Notes: generated by a model from the letters alone, not told the origin. A DNA stretch of 64,000 bases from Spirodela intermedia (GCA_902729315.2 LR746278.1:3853501-3917500); one strand, 5' to 3'; positions 11,955-23,850 are shown, counted from the first letter of the stretch. Numbers and translations are program-made.

Positions 11955-13640
11955 CAATAGGCATCTAAGAATCAATTGGCTAGGAAATTGGTTAATTTTT
12001 AGTCATATTTCATTTCTCTACCCCTCTCTCCACTTCTTTCTCCACTCATTTTTCTCTCCTCAAGTCATTTTAATATAATGAATTAAATAGACCCAATGGG
12101 CCTCTTAGTGGGCTTCCTTAATGGGTTTCAAAATACCCCTAGAAATCAACATATTTCGAAAATATTATGAAAATTATTCTTTTTTTTTAAAACATATGTA
12201 TCAAGAAAAATGAACTCTAAGATTTTATTTTTTAAGCCTTAATTATGATAGATATAAGGGGGGAAAATAACAAGTAGAGCATATTAACATATAATCAAGA
12301 AATATTAAAAGTATAAACATGGTATAAAATTATGTAAAAATTAATCTAGAAAAGACTTTACTTCATTTGACTTTAAATCTATAAATTTTTCATGAATTAA
12401 TGTATAAAACATACCAATTATGTATTACTTATCTCATCACATATAAATGACATGTTGTCAATATTGTATCATCATAGACTCATTTTTAATGATTTCTTTT
12501 CTTATCCTACTCCACTATGCAAGGTTTATGTCTTTGGCTTTAGTCAATGACATTTGAATTATTATACTTCAGCTACATTCACTATGTTTAATAGATCTAG
12601 ACAACTCAAAATCTATCTTCAAAACCTTCTTTCAGATTACAATGCTGATCAAAATTCATGGCTCTAAGTCAACTATACTAGTTTAACTTCCTACTTATCC
12701 CTTTAAAAATCATGGATGCTCCTTTAGTGAGGTTTCACCTTTGTGCCCTCTTTTGATCTTCAATTCATGCCCTTTGATGATATATCTTCATGATTCTTAG
12801 CTTATAAGTTTGTGGAGTGCATTCTACTAATTTAAACTTAATTATTTGAACTTTTCATGAGTTTTATTCATCATTTAATGGACAAAAAAGTGCCTTTTAA
12901 TAAAATTAGTGTGTTCCATTAGCTATTTATGTTTTTGTTATTTTCTATAGCACTCAATAGCTATCTACTCTCTCATTATGTGGTGGCACATATTGGGACT
13001 TATTTTGGCACATGGAGCATCATAAAATAATTAGTATAAAATTAATAAAAAATAATTTAAATACTATTAGATAACATGTAACATATCCTGGAGTTTTAAG
13101 GCCATGTAAAATATTTAATTCAGTTTTTTTGTAACAATTTTCCCTTGAGTTGATTCTTCTCAAGTTGAAGGTTAACCACAACAAACAATATCAAAATCAT
13201 CTAGATAGACAATGCTACAATGACAAACCGTACTATATTATTCTTCTATACAATTTTCTAGCATCAAAATTTTACTTTAGCTCCTAAGTCAACATAATGC
13301 ACATAGCTTGGCAGTGTTGGTGGCAAAGTAAGAATTAAACTACATAATCAATGTCGGAATTGATAACATTGGGTTCTTCAGAATTTTCAATTTATTTATT
13401 TACATGGTTTTCAAAATAAATTGGAACGTGCATTTGTGAAATAATTAACCATTGGATTGGGGATCATATATTAAAGCAATAGTAAGGGAAATTATTGTAA
13501 AACAAAATACATAGATATGAGAGAACCTCCTCTGATATTTTTACTGTAAACAAAATTAGTTGAGTTATGTGTATAGATCCACTGTAAACCACAACCACTT
13601 GATTAAAGGAAAACCTCCTCTGATATTTTTACTTGGCCTT
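11955..13640. other. AT-rich DNA, no gene seen
   Basis: No coding or RNA gene signal is recognised. A 21-bp direct repeat (core CCTCCTCTGATATTTTTACT) occurs near 13526 and 13616. The stretch separates A1 from the dirigent-bearing block B. Confidence 0.5.
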
Positions 13641-14679
13641 GTATGCCCTTGTAAACCAAATAAATGACAAAAAATATTTAAATGATATTTAAATGTGCCT
13701 TATTTTTAAAAACCTCTCTCTCCACCTCATAATTATGTTATGCTAAAATGACTTTTTAGAAAAATAAGTATTTAACCAGTTCTTGAGTGTACATAGAGTT
13801 ATTGAAATAAAAAAATAGAGAAAATAGTATTGACCACACTATTTGGAAAGAATTATGTTTTCCTTACTATAAATAATTTGTATGGGGATATGTGATTATT
13901 CCTTTCTTTTGCATACCTTATTGGTAATAGCTGATTGCATTTTAGTTGAATTAAAACATGTCAAATTTAATACTTATAGTAAACTTAGAACTAGTTTTTA
14001 AATTATGGTGAGTTTAGGTTGTCCTCAAGGATGATAGTCAAACATATTATTAAATTATGTTACCAAATACTTATTAAATTAAAATGGCAAAAGAAATTAT
14101 GAGACTTGATAGAGTAAAAGTAAATGAAAGACAAATAAACGTAGTTCTTCTCTGTCAAGTGTGTCACCCACTTGTCATGCAAGGATTTGGAAACAAACAA
14201 AGAAAGAAATGAAAAACTAAAAACAGGGGAAAACGGCATCATCTCCTGATGGGATCAATAAAATAATAAAAATGTGGAAATAATCTTCTTCAGATTCCTA
14301 TGTCACTCAAAAATATAAAGAAGGATAATGGAGTAAAGTAAAGCTGTAAAAGAAATGATCAGGACTGAAATAAAATCTCATTTAGATCCCTATGTCACTT
14401 AAAGACTTGAGGAAAACAAGTGTGAAATTAAATCTTAGAAAAATAGTAAAAATAAATCCTAATCTATAGCATTCTCACCCCCTCTCCATTTGCCAAATAT
14501 GTGAAAATTAAGTCTTGGTGGGATTTATTTTTAAAAAATCATGTATACAGTAAAATGAGAACAAGAAATTAGTATACTTATATGTTGCAAGTTTATGAAT
14601 GGTAAGATCAGAATTAAACTGCACTGAAGCTGAAGGTCGGCAAACGATGATTTAAATCACGACACGACAGACGTTCTCA

Positions 14680-14685
14680 TTTATT
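14680..14685 (-). terminator. Poly(A) signal of dirigent copy 1
   Basis: AATAAA on the minus strand about 75 bp past the stop codon. It is conserved at the same spacing in copy 2. Confidence 0.6.
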
Positions 14686-14759
14686 TCCAACAACTCTTGA
14701 CAACAAAGAGCACACCCCAGATCTGTCCGAGGTACTTCTCCTAGTCGTCCTAGCTCAAC

Positions 14760-15332
14760 TCAGTAGCACTCGTAGAGCTTGATGTCGAGGCGTAGGCGGA
14801 AGTAGACGACGCCCTCGGTGGCGTCGGTCATGAGGGTAGCAATACCTCGAGTCATGAAGAAATCTCCGGTCCCGCCGACCACCGATATGTCTCTAGTCAG
14901 ATTCATGAGAGGGTCGGCGCCCACCAGGTTTATGGTTCCCTTGTAGTCGGTGGAGTTGAGCACCAGGCTGAAGGCGAACCATGCCGTGAAGATGGTCTTG
15001 CTGTCGTACAGGTAGAGGCCCTGAGCGCGGCCAACGGGCGGGGAGTGGAGGTTGTTGTCCAGCGTCACGGGATCGTCGAACACGACGATGTCGCCGAACA
15101 GCGTCATGGGGGTGAGGATGGTGCGGTTGGCCCACGGCGCCGCCGTCACGGTGGCCGACGTCGCGTTGGCGGCGTTCTTGCCGTTGTAGATGATGTCGTG
15201 GAAGAAGAGCACCAGGGACTTGCACGGCTGGATTCTCCTGACACTCTTGGTCGAAATGGCGGGGGAGGTGAGGAGCAATGCCAGGAAGAAGAATAAGGCT
15301 GGGAATCGGCTATGGAGGTAACCCCGCTCCAT
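14760..15332 (-). CDS. Dirigent protein, copy 1
   Basis: A single-exon gene for a 190-residue dirigent protein. These secreted, disulfide-bonded beta-barrel proteins steer stereoselective coupling of monolignol radicals, for example coniferyl alcohol to pinoresinol, in the cell wall. Residues 1-27 form a hydrophobic signal peptide (FPALFFFLALLL). Typical family segments follow: FFHDIIYNG (43-51), FGDIVVFDDPVT (79-90), VGRAQGLYLYD (100-110), FSLVLNSTD (121-129), GADPLMN, RDISVVGGTGDFFMTRGIA (147-165) and KLYECY at the C-terminus. Cys37 and Cys189 fit the conserved disulfide. N-glycosylation sequons lie at Asn56, 69, 126 and 144. Length and motifs fit a full-length member, most like the DIR-a (pinoresinol-type) group from memory; the subfamily is an inference. 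The first ATG gives the signal peptide. It differs from copy 2 at ten residues. Confidence 0.95.
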   Translation of the reverse strand: MERGYLHSRFPALFFFLALLLTSPAISTKSVRRIQPCKSLVLFFHDIIYNGKNAANATSATVTAAPWANRTILTPMTLFGDIVVFDDPVTLDNNLHSPPVGRAQGLYLYDSKTIFTAWFAFSLVLNSTDYKGTINLVGADPLMNLTRDISVVGGTGDFFMTRGIATLMTDATEGVVYFRLRLDIKLYECY

Positions 15333-15434
15333 TCTCTATGGGAGAAGCGAAGGGAAGAGAGATGTTGGGCTCCTCTTCCACTGAGAGAGTGGCGACTCCG
15401 GTTTTTGAGAAGAGATGCTCTGAAGTGCCACCGA

Positions 15435-15442
15435 ACTTATAG
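15435..15442 (-). promoter_or_regulatory. TATA-like box of dirigent copy 1
   Basis: CTATAAGT on the minus strand about 105 bp before the start codon. Sequence and spacing are preserved in copy 2 at 61585-61592. Confidence 0.6.
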
Positions 15443-15470
15443 TAGCCTCCCAAATGTTTTGAAGCTCTCT

Positions 15471-15675
15471 CCGTCTTCTTCCTTTCCATGCTCTCGCTAG
15501 ATCTCACATACTGCCTCCACTTCAACCATCCACCACGTGGCAGAGAGACTGGTGGGGAATACATGTGCAGTGGCCTTCTTCCGTCTTCTTCCTTTCCGTG
15601 GTTTGGGTTTTTCTCACCTACTACCTGTACTTCACGTGGCAGAGAGATTGAGAGGGTTGGGCTTTCTTAGCAGCC
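15471..15675 (-). promoter_or_regulatory. Duplicated promoter module with two G-boxes
   Basis: A module starting CCGTCTTCTTCCTTTCC occurs at 15471 and again at 15581 (period 110 bp). Each copy contains CACGTG followed by GCAGAGAGA, at 15534-15539 and 15633-15638. Dirigent copy 2 has a single module with one CACGTG (61499-61504). CACGTG is the core bound by plant bZIP and bHLH factors. A regulatory role here is an inference. Confidence 0.6.
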
Positions 15676-17343
15676 TAGACCAACCTCCTTCCCTCTCTCC
15701 CACTCAGCCGACCTGCGAAGGAACGACGTTCTCTCAAATGCGATCGCACCAACCACCCGACGGGAAAAGAAGCTCTCGGTCTCAACACTTTCCCCACGTA
15801 GAAGGCTTAGCAGTTGAACTGAGATGGCGAAGTCGGTAATTCTTTACACCCTCACGCCGAGTCTTCCAAGAATAGCGGTCGTGGTCATGCATTTGGATCT
15901 GTAGTGTGCCGGGGCAGGTGACTGGTGGGTCGACCGTAACAAGCAAAGCTATTGAGGAAAACTCGAGGCGGCCAGACAGTGGTCCAGAGCCAGTGGACGG
16001 ATTGAATATTTCATTCCAATAATTTCCCCAAGCTTAAGCCGCGACTTGAGAAAAGCTGCGTTCGCGAATCATAATGACATCGCGGTGGATCCGTCGCGGA
16101 GAATCTGTCCGTTCACGGGAATCTATCAACGAGTGGGTTAGCATGGAACTCGAATGACTTTTGATAAAAGCGGATCTTTCCTGCCCTCTCTCGACATTTT
16201 TGCCGCACAGGTCGCTGTTATCCGCTACCTGCTTTCAAGCCTACCTGCTACAAGATCTTGTCCAATCAGTCTCAATAGATATCAGAAGGCCCGGCTAAAT
16301 GGGACAAGGATCTCGGAGGGATTAATCCGACAAAGTCAAAGGCTGCTTCGCCATCGTTGGAACCACCAGAGACATGGCCCATGGTATCACGCCAGCCTCT
16401 CAAGGATTCCGGTAGACGGTGCCAAAACAGTCTAGTGAGCCACCATCGTTGAAGATCCGGGTTGCGCTAGGTCCACCATCCCTGTCTCTGTAAGCGAGTG
16501 GATGTCATAGTCAACCACTCCTCGCAATAATTCTCACGTCGGGTCAACGCGAGTAGCTACGGGATTGAGGAGTTGCTACCATAAAATTCAATGAGGTTCC
16601 TTCTCTGCTGCGGAAGCTGCATTAGAGTGGGTGCTTGGTGCGGTGTGAGAGGTGGACGGCACAACAGTCGCCCATTTGATGAATCCGGATCATCCGGAAA
16701 TCTTAATTCGGTAGAACCGCTCATTTGAAAATAAACGCGAGGGCAAAAGTAGATGTGGGAAAAATAATTATAATCAAGTGATGGTTGTTGCCCACTTTCC
16801 TACTTTAGTTCGGTCTCTGATGTCCTATATTGTTCAGGTTGTCGGAAGCTTTCCTAATTTCGTTAGTTTTCCTTTCTTGAGAGGCCCGGGTGATTGTATG
16901 AATCCAGCTATTTGTTGATCTATAAACTGATAAGAAGGCAACTTAATATTTAGATATTAAGGGAAAAAATGAGTAAGTATGGGAAAATAATTCACGAGCT
17001 AGCTTAATATTCTTTAAAAAGCTGATTTTGAAAGAATGGCCCAATTATGTTCGGTTTGTTTGGTAGACCTAGACTCACTCGTCCGTGTCTATCTGGTGCT
17101 ACAGCGACCTGGTCGGCGTCGTTTAGTTACGGGCTATTGGTAAGCTGGCAGGCCTGGCAAGTCAAAGACAGGGCCTGGAGGGATCTCCAGGTCCAAGATT
17201 CCGCCGCCATCAGCTTTGGAACCGACGCCTCTGATGGTGTCTATCCAGAGCTGGTGCGGTCTAGGGCCAGTCAGCCTTATTTAGGGTTCGTTGGCTCTGG
17301 CTGGCACCACGTTTTACGAACTTTTTTCTTCATCGACGGGTAG
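15676..17343. other. Upstream flank of dirigent copy 1, no supported gene
   Basis: GC-moderate sequence duplicated in B'. Open frames at 16154-16435 and 17047-17343 have counterparts in B' (60705-60977, 59876-60094). The differences between copies are mostly amino-acid-changing, and the N-termini are shifted, so I do not call them genes. Part of this flank (about 16412-16740) occurs a third time at 23463-23850. Confidence 0.5.
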
Positions 17344-18120
17344 ATGTCGCTTCGTCGGTTAGAAGCCTCGGGGGCCCTGACAGTCGTCCAGACGCCTGGC
17401 GTTGCTCTGCCGCTGGTGCTCATCGTTTAGCTGTAATGGAACACAGACTCCGTCAGGGGGTCGAACCCGCCGTGGGATATGCTGCGCCGTCGAGTCGGCG
17501 TCATCCTCTGCCTCTCCGTGGCCCGCTGCAAGGGCCTCGGCTTTTCGTCGTTACTGCCTTGCGATGCATCGTTTACGAGTGTGTTGAGACCAGCCCTCCG
17601 CAGCACGAAGTGGGTCTCCCACCGCCCCCGTGGTGGAGCTCCCGCCGGCGGCGTGAGTGCCCACCACGCGTTCCAGAGCGGAAGAGAGAACAGATCACCA
17701 TGCGTTCCAGAAGGGCAGAGAGAACAGATCACTACGCATTCCAGAGCGGCTGCGGCGGCGGGGGGAGAGCTGGCCTTCTCGGTGGCGAAGAGGGTGGCGG
17801 CACCTGCGGCCTGCGGCCGAAATGACGTCAGAAAAAAGGGGAGGGGGACGCGGGAGGGACTCTTCATTTGAGAAAAGGAGCGGCGTTAGAAAGCAGGGGA
17901 ATGAAGATGGAGAAGTACGACTCCTCCGTCCTCTCTCATTCCTCACCTTCAGGGGCTCCGCTCCCCTCTTCGGCCTCTCCCGGCAGCCGCCTGGTCTGGT
18001 CGAGTGCAAAGAAACACAGATGGGGTAGAGTTAGGCGATGCCTCGTTTCAGCTCGGGGAGAGAGACCCCTTTCGCTACTTTGACTGAATTGAGAGGTTGC
18101 AGAAGGTGGGTGAAGATGAA
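17344..18120. other. GC-rich stretch with overlapping ORFs, function unknown
   Basis: A GC-rich, CpG-rich block with open frames on both strands (for example 17427-17867 minus and 17479-17871 plus). None resembles a family I recognise. Much of the open length comes from high GC content and from a 33-34 bp tandem repeat. It may be a CpG-rich promoter or first exon of an unrecognised gene, or a relic. Confidence 0.35.
17668..17749. repeat. 33-34 bp minisatellite, about 2.5 units
   Basis: Units beginning GCGTTCCAGA start at 17668, 17702 and 17735 (the last GCATTCCAGA) and include GAGAGAACAGATCAC. Because the period shifts frame, similar peptides appear in several frames. Confidence 0.85.
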
Positions 18121-18187
18121 GTAATTACTTGACTACTTCCATTTTTGGTCACCGACATTGCCTACTCCCGTTTCCCTCTCCTGACAT

Positions 18188-18255
18188 CTCGCTCTCTCTC
18201 TCTCTCTCACTCTCGCTCTCTTTCATTCTCTCTTCCTCTTCCCTTCCCTCTCTCT
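18188..18255. repeat. CT-rich microsatellite
   Basis: Nearly uninterrupted CT dinucleotide and pyrimidine run. Such tracts are common near plant transcription starts, but no gene start can be tied to it. Confidence 0.85.
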
Positions 18256-19709
18256 AAGTATGATCCGCTGAAGTGAACTTTTCATAAAATACGTATTTAG
18301 CTATCTCGTGAATGTGCACAGATTTCGTGAAATCACAAAAAATTAAAAAATATTCTTAAACACACGGTCTTTAAAGAAATGTGTTTGCTTTGCATAATTA
18401 GGACTTTCTTATAATGATCTATTATTAATTTTTTATTTCTGTATACCTTATTTATCATTAACAGCACTGCTAGATCTTATGCTTTAAAATATTGTGTGTG
18501 GTCATTCATAATTCGTTTCTGGAGTAGAGCTGCAGGGCATAGCACGACTTTTACGTCAGGGCATTGTGAAGCTGATAACTGGCAATGGTAACGAAGATGA
18601 TTAGATCACATTTTCCTACTGGGCTGGAGCCCTTTCTTTCGGTGGTTTGATGTCTATGGCGGGGTCACCTGTCACGTGCCTGCAATGCGCCTTCGTGCTC
18701 TCGCTGTCGGTATCCGTCAAAATCGTTAACGTCCTTTACTTCGCACTAGGTAGTTGTGAGGGGCACCATTGTTTCCATCTGTGGTCTGCTCCTAGCAGCC
18801 ATTTTACTGCAGCACACCCCCCGCTGAACTATGGTGTCAGCATTGCCCGGACTGGCTACCAGGAAAGTGGAAGCTGAATGGTTTCCATTTTGCCAGGAAA
18901 GATAGCCCCCGGGGATCGGATCCGAACTACGTGTGATATACAAACTTTCTCTGTTTGCCTATGTTTGCTTCAATGATCTGAAGCTCTGCTTGTGGAGCGG
19001 AAGCGAAAGATTGCCGATGGGTCCTTCCAAGACCCCATTCAGGAATCTAGAAGGTACATCGTCGTTCAGCCTGCCCTCTGGCCTTCTTCTGCTGTGCTTG
19101 GGGCGGAGGCTTCTCTGCATGTGTGGTTTTTCTATGGGGTTGTGACTTTGATTGGCCGTCTCGTATGGTGATGCACCTTTCCCTTTCTTTCTTCAACTCC
19201 TTAATGCTTGGGTCATCCCATACTAGTACTACTATTACTACTACAGAGCAGGAGGAAGAAATCTCTGGACTATCACATGTTGGTGACTTCCCTGTTGTCT
19301 GCGGCAGAGCTGTTTGGAGCCGGGTTCTTCACTAAATCTGCGGCCTTTCTTCATCTCACTTCCACAATGGATCAGAGCGGCTGCCAGCACTGAGGAAGCT
19401 TATCATAAGCGTATTCTTATGCTTTACTTGATAAATGGTGCAAGACGGACTTCAGTCCAATACCATCCCTTAGAAAAATAAAATTTTTAAAAAACTTTTT
19501 CGGGCGTTGCTTTTCAAGACAGTATTTTCGGGTCGATTTGGCGAGGCGAGCCCACATCGTCGTCACTCTTCCCATTTGAGAGGAGGATCTTGTCCAGACA
19601 TTTCTTCCGAGATTCTTGGGCGTATTTGGTGTTCTGCTCTTCTTAAAGCATTACTAAACCGCATATTGATCCGGCAGAACAAAGCGTCGTCAGTCTATCC
19701 CTAGTAAAA
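18256..19709. other. Region upstream of the DnaJ-like gene, no supported gene
   Basis: Contains short open frames without recognisable motifs. A possible terminal exon runs from an AG at about 18534 to a TAG near 18600 and would encode a peptide ending LRQGIVKLITGNGNEDD, but a 22-codon open frame is weak evidence. The last few hundred bases must include the promoter and 5' UTR of the gene at 19710. I could not fix a TATA box. Confidence 0.35.
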
Positions 19710-20626
19710 ATGGGAGGGACCCCTAGGCCGCTGCGGGCGGTCGGGGCGGCCGCCGGATTCTTGGTTGGGGGTTTCCTTGCGGTGACCTTGGGAACTGTGG
19801 CAACCTACGAGGCTGTGCGGAAACGCGACGAAGCGAGACGGGTAATCTGCCGCTTCCTCTCTCGTCGCCCTGCTTTTGTTTTCCTCCTGGATGTTTACTG
19901 GGCTCTTCTTTGTCTTCGTTTCCTGGTATTCTGGAGAGGAAGTCGGCGCCGCCTTGCGGAGTCTGCAAAGGGAAGGGCTTCCAAGCCTGCAAGCTGTGCC
20001 GAGGGAGTTCCACCGTAGAGTGGTCTCCTCTGTACGACCCCATCGCCATCAGCCCTTGCCTCTGCCCCACATGCGACGGGAGAAAGTAAGTGAAATAAAA
20101 CGCTCGCCGCGATTCAAATTTTGGGCTAACATGGGTGCCGGTGGTGGAAGCTGACGCACCTAAGATTTGTTTCTTGATGCTCGTTCATTTCTCTCGATTG
20201 GTCTTGAGCAAAGTGCGGCCCGGCATGCAAAAGACTGATGCACAGCATGAGATCTCTCATTGCTATCCATTTTGTGTTTGGGATTGTCAATACCGATATC
20301 AACTCAAAATCTGAACAAAACAATGCGGCATCATGCAGTACTTAAGGATTGAAATCAAATTCAGTGATATGAAATTGGCTTCCTTTCGTCTGAACTGTAG
20401 GGCCTCAGAGATCAAGTTAGCTTCTGGTAGCCAGCAGACGTTGCTTCCATTTTGTTTTATGAATAACTGGTTGATATCAAACTATTACGACGTTTGAATT
20501 CATGTTATTCATCCACATTCATAACGTGTATCATACTCTGCTGATGTTCTCTGACCAGTTCTACTCTGCGTTCTATATTGCAGAATCCAGCGATGCCTGA
20601 ATTGTATTGGGAAGGGCTATTTCTGA
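19710..20626 (+). CDS. DnaJ-type cysteine-rich (zinc-finger) small protein, three exons
   Basis: The coding exons are 19710-19841, 19937-20085 and 20584-20626, giving a 107-residue protein. Introns begin GTAATC and GTAAGT and end GAG and TTGCAG, with phases 0 and 2. Residues 13-35 are hydrophobic and Gly/Ala-rich (AAAGFLVGGFLAVTLGTV), suggesting a membrane anchor or targeting segment. Four cysteine pairs follow: CGVCKGKGF (51-59), CKLCRG (62-67), CLCPTCDG (85-92) and CLNCIGKGY (98-106). This is the zinc-binding pattern of the DnaJ central domain. There is no J domain, as in the plant DnaJ-related small proteins that include BSD2-like chaperones. The role is probably protein folding or assembly; compartment and partner cannot be told from sequence. 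The first acceptor is the least certain splice site. The gene is absent from the inverted copy side. Confidence 0.85.
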
Positions 20627-21440
20627 TGCTCGTTCTATAGTGATGCCCTTCTAGCGTGCTGAAACTTCTGAATTCAAAAATATTATTCAGAGTGTTCCAA
20701 GAGTAGATTTCAAAAATCGTTAATGCATTTCCTTTTTTTAATTTATAAACACTGACACAGTAGAAGTAAGCATGTACTTTTCTTTCTGTGGCAACTGTAA
20801 TGTCCCTCATCTCGTACACAAGCCTATAATGACCAAATTATTTTTTTTTCCTTTTTAACTCCTGAGGAATTCACTTAGAAACTGTTTCAATTGTCCCAAA
20901 TTGGAACGATATTTGAAAACTCTATGGTTAAATGGATAGTAGGCTCACACCTCTGAAAGTTGGTTTTGGCTTGGATGGTTGAGTACTTATAGTCTTGGTG
21001 CAATTTCTCGGTCCCTTGATTCTATACCCCTTAATGAAGCTCAGAAAACTTCATGCCATCGGCACAGCTTAGACTTGGATACCTTCACATTGTAGCTTTG
21101 GCCTAGCTAATAGTTGAACCAGTGGGTCATCTTTCTTCTCGTTTATTTTCTTTTACTTTCATCCAATAGATTGGTCTTTCGTGAGACATGTTTTGTGACT
21201 TCCAGGCTCCTTTCCTCTAGCTTCTATAGAAGAATAGCCTGTCTGCATTACGCCCTGTGCAACCATTGGAGTCATTGAATAAAGCTTATGGCGCAATATA
21301 TGAATTGTCCCCTCTGAAGAAGAAATCCTGCAAGTTTATCTTCTGTATTATTGATGTATCCAAACTGTAATGTTCCCAAAGACTAAGTGACGTGGTGGAC
21401 GTTGCGGAAATAGAACTTCAGGCCATGCATCCACAAGGCA
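20627..21440. other. 3' flank of the DnaJ-like gene, no further gene seen
   Basis: Presumably holds the 3' UTR just after 20626. The rest has frequent stops and no recognised motifs. An open frame at 20505-20819 on the minus strand overlaps the last exon and looks random. Confidence 0.4.
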
Positions 21441-21610
21441 CGAATTTCCGGATCCTTGAATCTACATGGATTGATTAGAAGGATCATTGAATCTACAAGG
21501 ATCAGGAAGCACCTCTTGAATCCACAATGGTTGATTTGTATGATGTTTGAATCCATGAGGATGAAACTAACGTACTTTGAATCCCTGAGGGTTGTTTGAA
21601 TCCATAATCC
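21440..21610. repeat. Degenerate 25-30 bp repeats (TTGAATCC core)
   Basis: At least six units carry TTGAATCYAYRAGGAT-like cores at irregular spacing. The pattern looks like an imperfect tandem array in noncoding, possibly retroelement-derived DNA. Confidence 0.7.
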
Positions 21611-23462
21611 AAAAAGAAATATCTCAACAAGAACAAAAAATTTGTGATAATCAAGATGTTCTTAGGGTTACAACTTGCTGACTTGTAAATAGGCAGAAAA
21701 TCAATTGTGGCATCCCTAAAACTCAGATCAATTTGGAAAGTAAATTAAAAATGGCCTAAAAAAATATAATTACTAAAACTAAGTCTCTGGGACATTATTC
21801 ACGTGATTTCTTTTATTTGAGCCTAATCTGATTTTTCTACCTTCAAGAATTGCAGTCCATGTTTTCATATTTTTCTAGCCACCTAGGTCAAAAACTTTTC
21901 ATCCTTGTCTTTTTTTAAAAAATGATGTGTAGCACCAACGTCTCTTGCTCGAAAAACACTCACCCTCTAGTCTTCACTCGCAACACTGAGGTATGAAGAT
22001 ATGGCCATGTTGAACTTTTCCAATTCGTTTGAACTTACTATATGTTGGAAATTCTAGGTCGTAAGAAAATTCTGTAAAAGATTGTGTATGGTTCCTCCCT
22101 ATATAATTGGGGTTAGAGGTGAATGAATCTTGAGGCGGTTTCTCTCCCGTTTGTCCTCCGTGACAGAGGTTGTTCTCCGATTTCAACATAGTGTTCTCTC
22201 TTTTTCCAACTCTATAACTTCCATTTGAAAAATCAAGAATTAAAAAAAATTATATGTTACTGCTCAAATTTTATGACAAATTAAAAAAATCAATACCGAA
22301 AAAATGAAAAATAAGAAAACATATTGTGATAAACAAATATGCTACAAATAACAAATATACGTTCACTAATTTGATTTTTTTCTATATAATCTAAAAGGAA
22401 TTTCAAGCATATTCTTCAACTTTACGCTATGTACTATGTGGCTGAATTATATTAGATGAATGTAATAGATTTTGATCTGATGTTCTGGACTCTTGAAGTC
22501 AGACACTCCCCCGTTGACATTTGCAGGAAGGTTGTGAAGGGGTTGTTTTATCACTGTATGAGTCGCATCTGACGAGTCGGTTACCATTTCCTCTGGGTTC
22601 CTGGAAGCAGAATGACCCCCAGGAGCCCTCAAAGCTAATGGGGATCTCACGTCCGTCAACCGCACGCTTTCGTCCATGCGAGCCCATCAGATACGGGAGG
22701 CAGTCAGCGCAGCCTGATCCGACAGGCCCACGATGGAAAGTGCACCTAAGAAATTACCAACTGTGCCTGTTAATACAACAAAGACATCTTCACGAAAGTC
22801 TACTCTAACACCCAAGAATCACGAAAACTGATAATTTTTCACATTTAACTTCCAAACCAGAAATAGAAAGAAGGCGCGACAGTGAGAAAAGAACAAGCAA
22901 GCTTTCATCGTCTTCTATCGTCGGGAGGTAGGGAACACGCATAAGACCTGGGTATTCCCTAGAAACGTAAGACGAGGAAGGAGAAGCAAATATCAAAATA
23001 TTCACATGACGAAGAATAAAAGACGAGATCGGCCCCATCTACACCGTCGATCACTCATGGAGACTTGAGACACCTTTCCCACTCCTTCCCCAAAACCACA
23101 AAAGAGCGAGACCATAAGTGAAGACCCTTGTCGACTCTTTACAGATCTTTGCTTTGATTATGAAACCCCGCGAAGCACGCACAGAAAGAACGAAATCGAT
23201 CTTCCCCAACACATCATAACCCACAAAGAAAAAGTGTACCGTAATTATCAGAAATTCCAGAATCATGCAGCAGTTTCTGTATCGGTTATCAGGTTTGAGT
23301 TCGTATAAATCCTAAGATAAAAACCTACGAGTGATGACGATCTAGGTTTTTTCTATGTGAAATTCCCCTTTTTTCCTCCTCTCCTCTCCTCCCATTCTCT
23401 CCCAAATATCCATCTTTTCTCCCATAAAATCATCCTCACTTTCCTACACTTTTGTCATCCAG
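21611..23462. other. No supported gene
   Basis: Mixed AT-rich sequence and a somewhat GC-richer part at 22490-22750. ORFs of 60-95 codons occur but carry no family motifs and overlap on both strands. A pyrimidine-rich stretch lies at 23365-23410. Confidence 0.4.
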
Positions 23463-23850
23463 TTTATTGCCAAATGAGTGGTTCTACTGAATTAAGATTC
23501 CAGAGGATCTGAACTCATCAAATGATCGACTGTGGTGTGGTCCACCTCTCGCACCGCACCAAGCACCTAGTATCATGCAGCTTTCGCAGCAGACAAGGAA
23601 CCCCGGGTAAGCATGTGAATCAATATCGCCCTCATTGAAATTTCTGCTTGGGACTCGTCAACTCCATTTAGCTACTCGCGTTGAACCGACGTGACAGTTC
23701 TTGCGGGCAGTGCTTGAGTATGACCTCGACTCGCTTATAGAGACAGGGATCGTGGACCTAGCACCGACCCGGATCTTTGACGATGGTGGCCTACTAGACT
23801 GGTGTGGCACCGTCTACCGGAATACTTGAGAGGCTGGGAGGTGGGAGGTG
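23463..23850. repeat. Third, partial copy of the dirigent-upstream sequence
   Basis: This stretch aligns with about 60400-60745 in B' in the same orientation, and so with the reverse complement of about 16412-16740 in B. Shared landmarks are GGTTCTACTGAATTAAGATT, CACCGCACCAAGCACC and CACCGTCTACCGGAAT. It is much more diverged than B is from B', with internal indels. No dirigent coding sequence accompanies it. Confidence 0.8.

Larger units (their letters stand above)
13640..17236. repeat. Inverted duplication copy B, with dirigent copy 1
   Basis: The reverse complement of this block is found at 59906-63085. The part from about 14620 to 17236 (gene, promoter and 1.5 kb further upstream) is very similar between copies. 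The 3' flank from 13640 to 14620 is alignable but clearly more diverged, with many indels. Homology stops sharply near 17236, where the other copy joins block C'. Confidence 0.9.

Noticed and set aside
14893-15296. ORFs overlapping dirigent copy 1 in other frames and on the other strand (and their B' counterparts)
   Set aside because: Shadows of a GC3-rich gene; they are Arg/His/Gly-rich without motifs.
16154-16435. 93-codon ORF conserved in B' (60705-60977)
   Set aside because: Conservation follows from the duplication; most differences change amino acids and the N-terminus is frame-shifted, so no sign of selection on a protein.
17440-17490. B-box-like GGTTCGACCCC on the minus strand
   Set aside because: No matching A box or acceptor stem; a chance match in GC-rich DNA.
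17402-18083. Cluster of ORFs up to 146 codons on both strands
   Set aside because: High GC content and a 33-34 bp tandem repeat explain the open frames; no motif or splice model supports a gene.
18534-18602. Possible terminal exon ending LITGNGNEDD
   Set aside because: Only 22 codons with one acceptor-like AG and no recognised family; not enough to call.
21440-21610. CRISPR-like regularly spaced repeats
   Set aside because: Units and spacing are irregular and degenerate, and the genome is a plant; it is a decayed tandem repeat.
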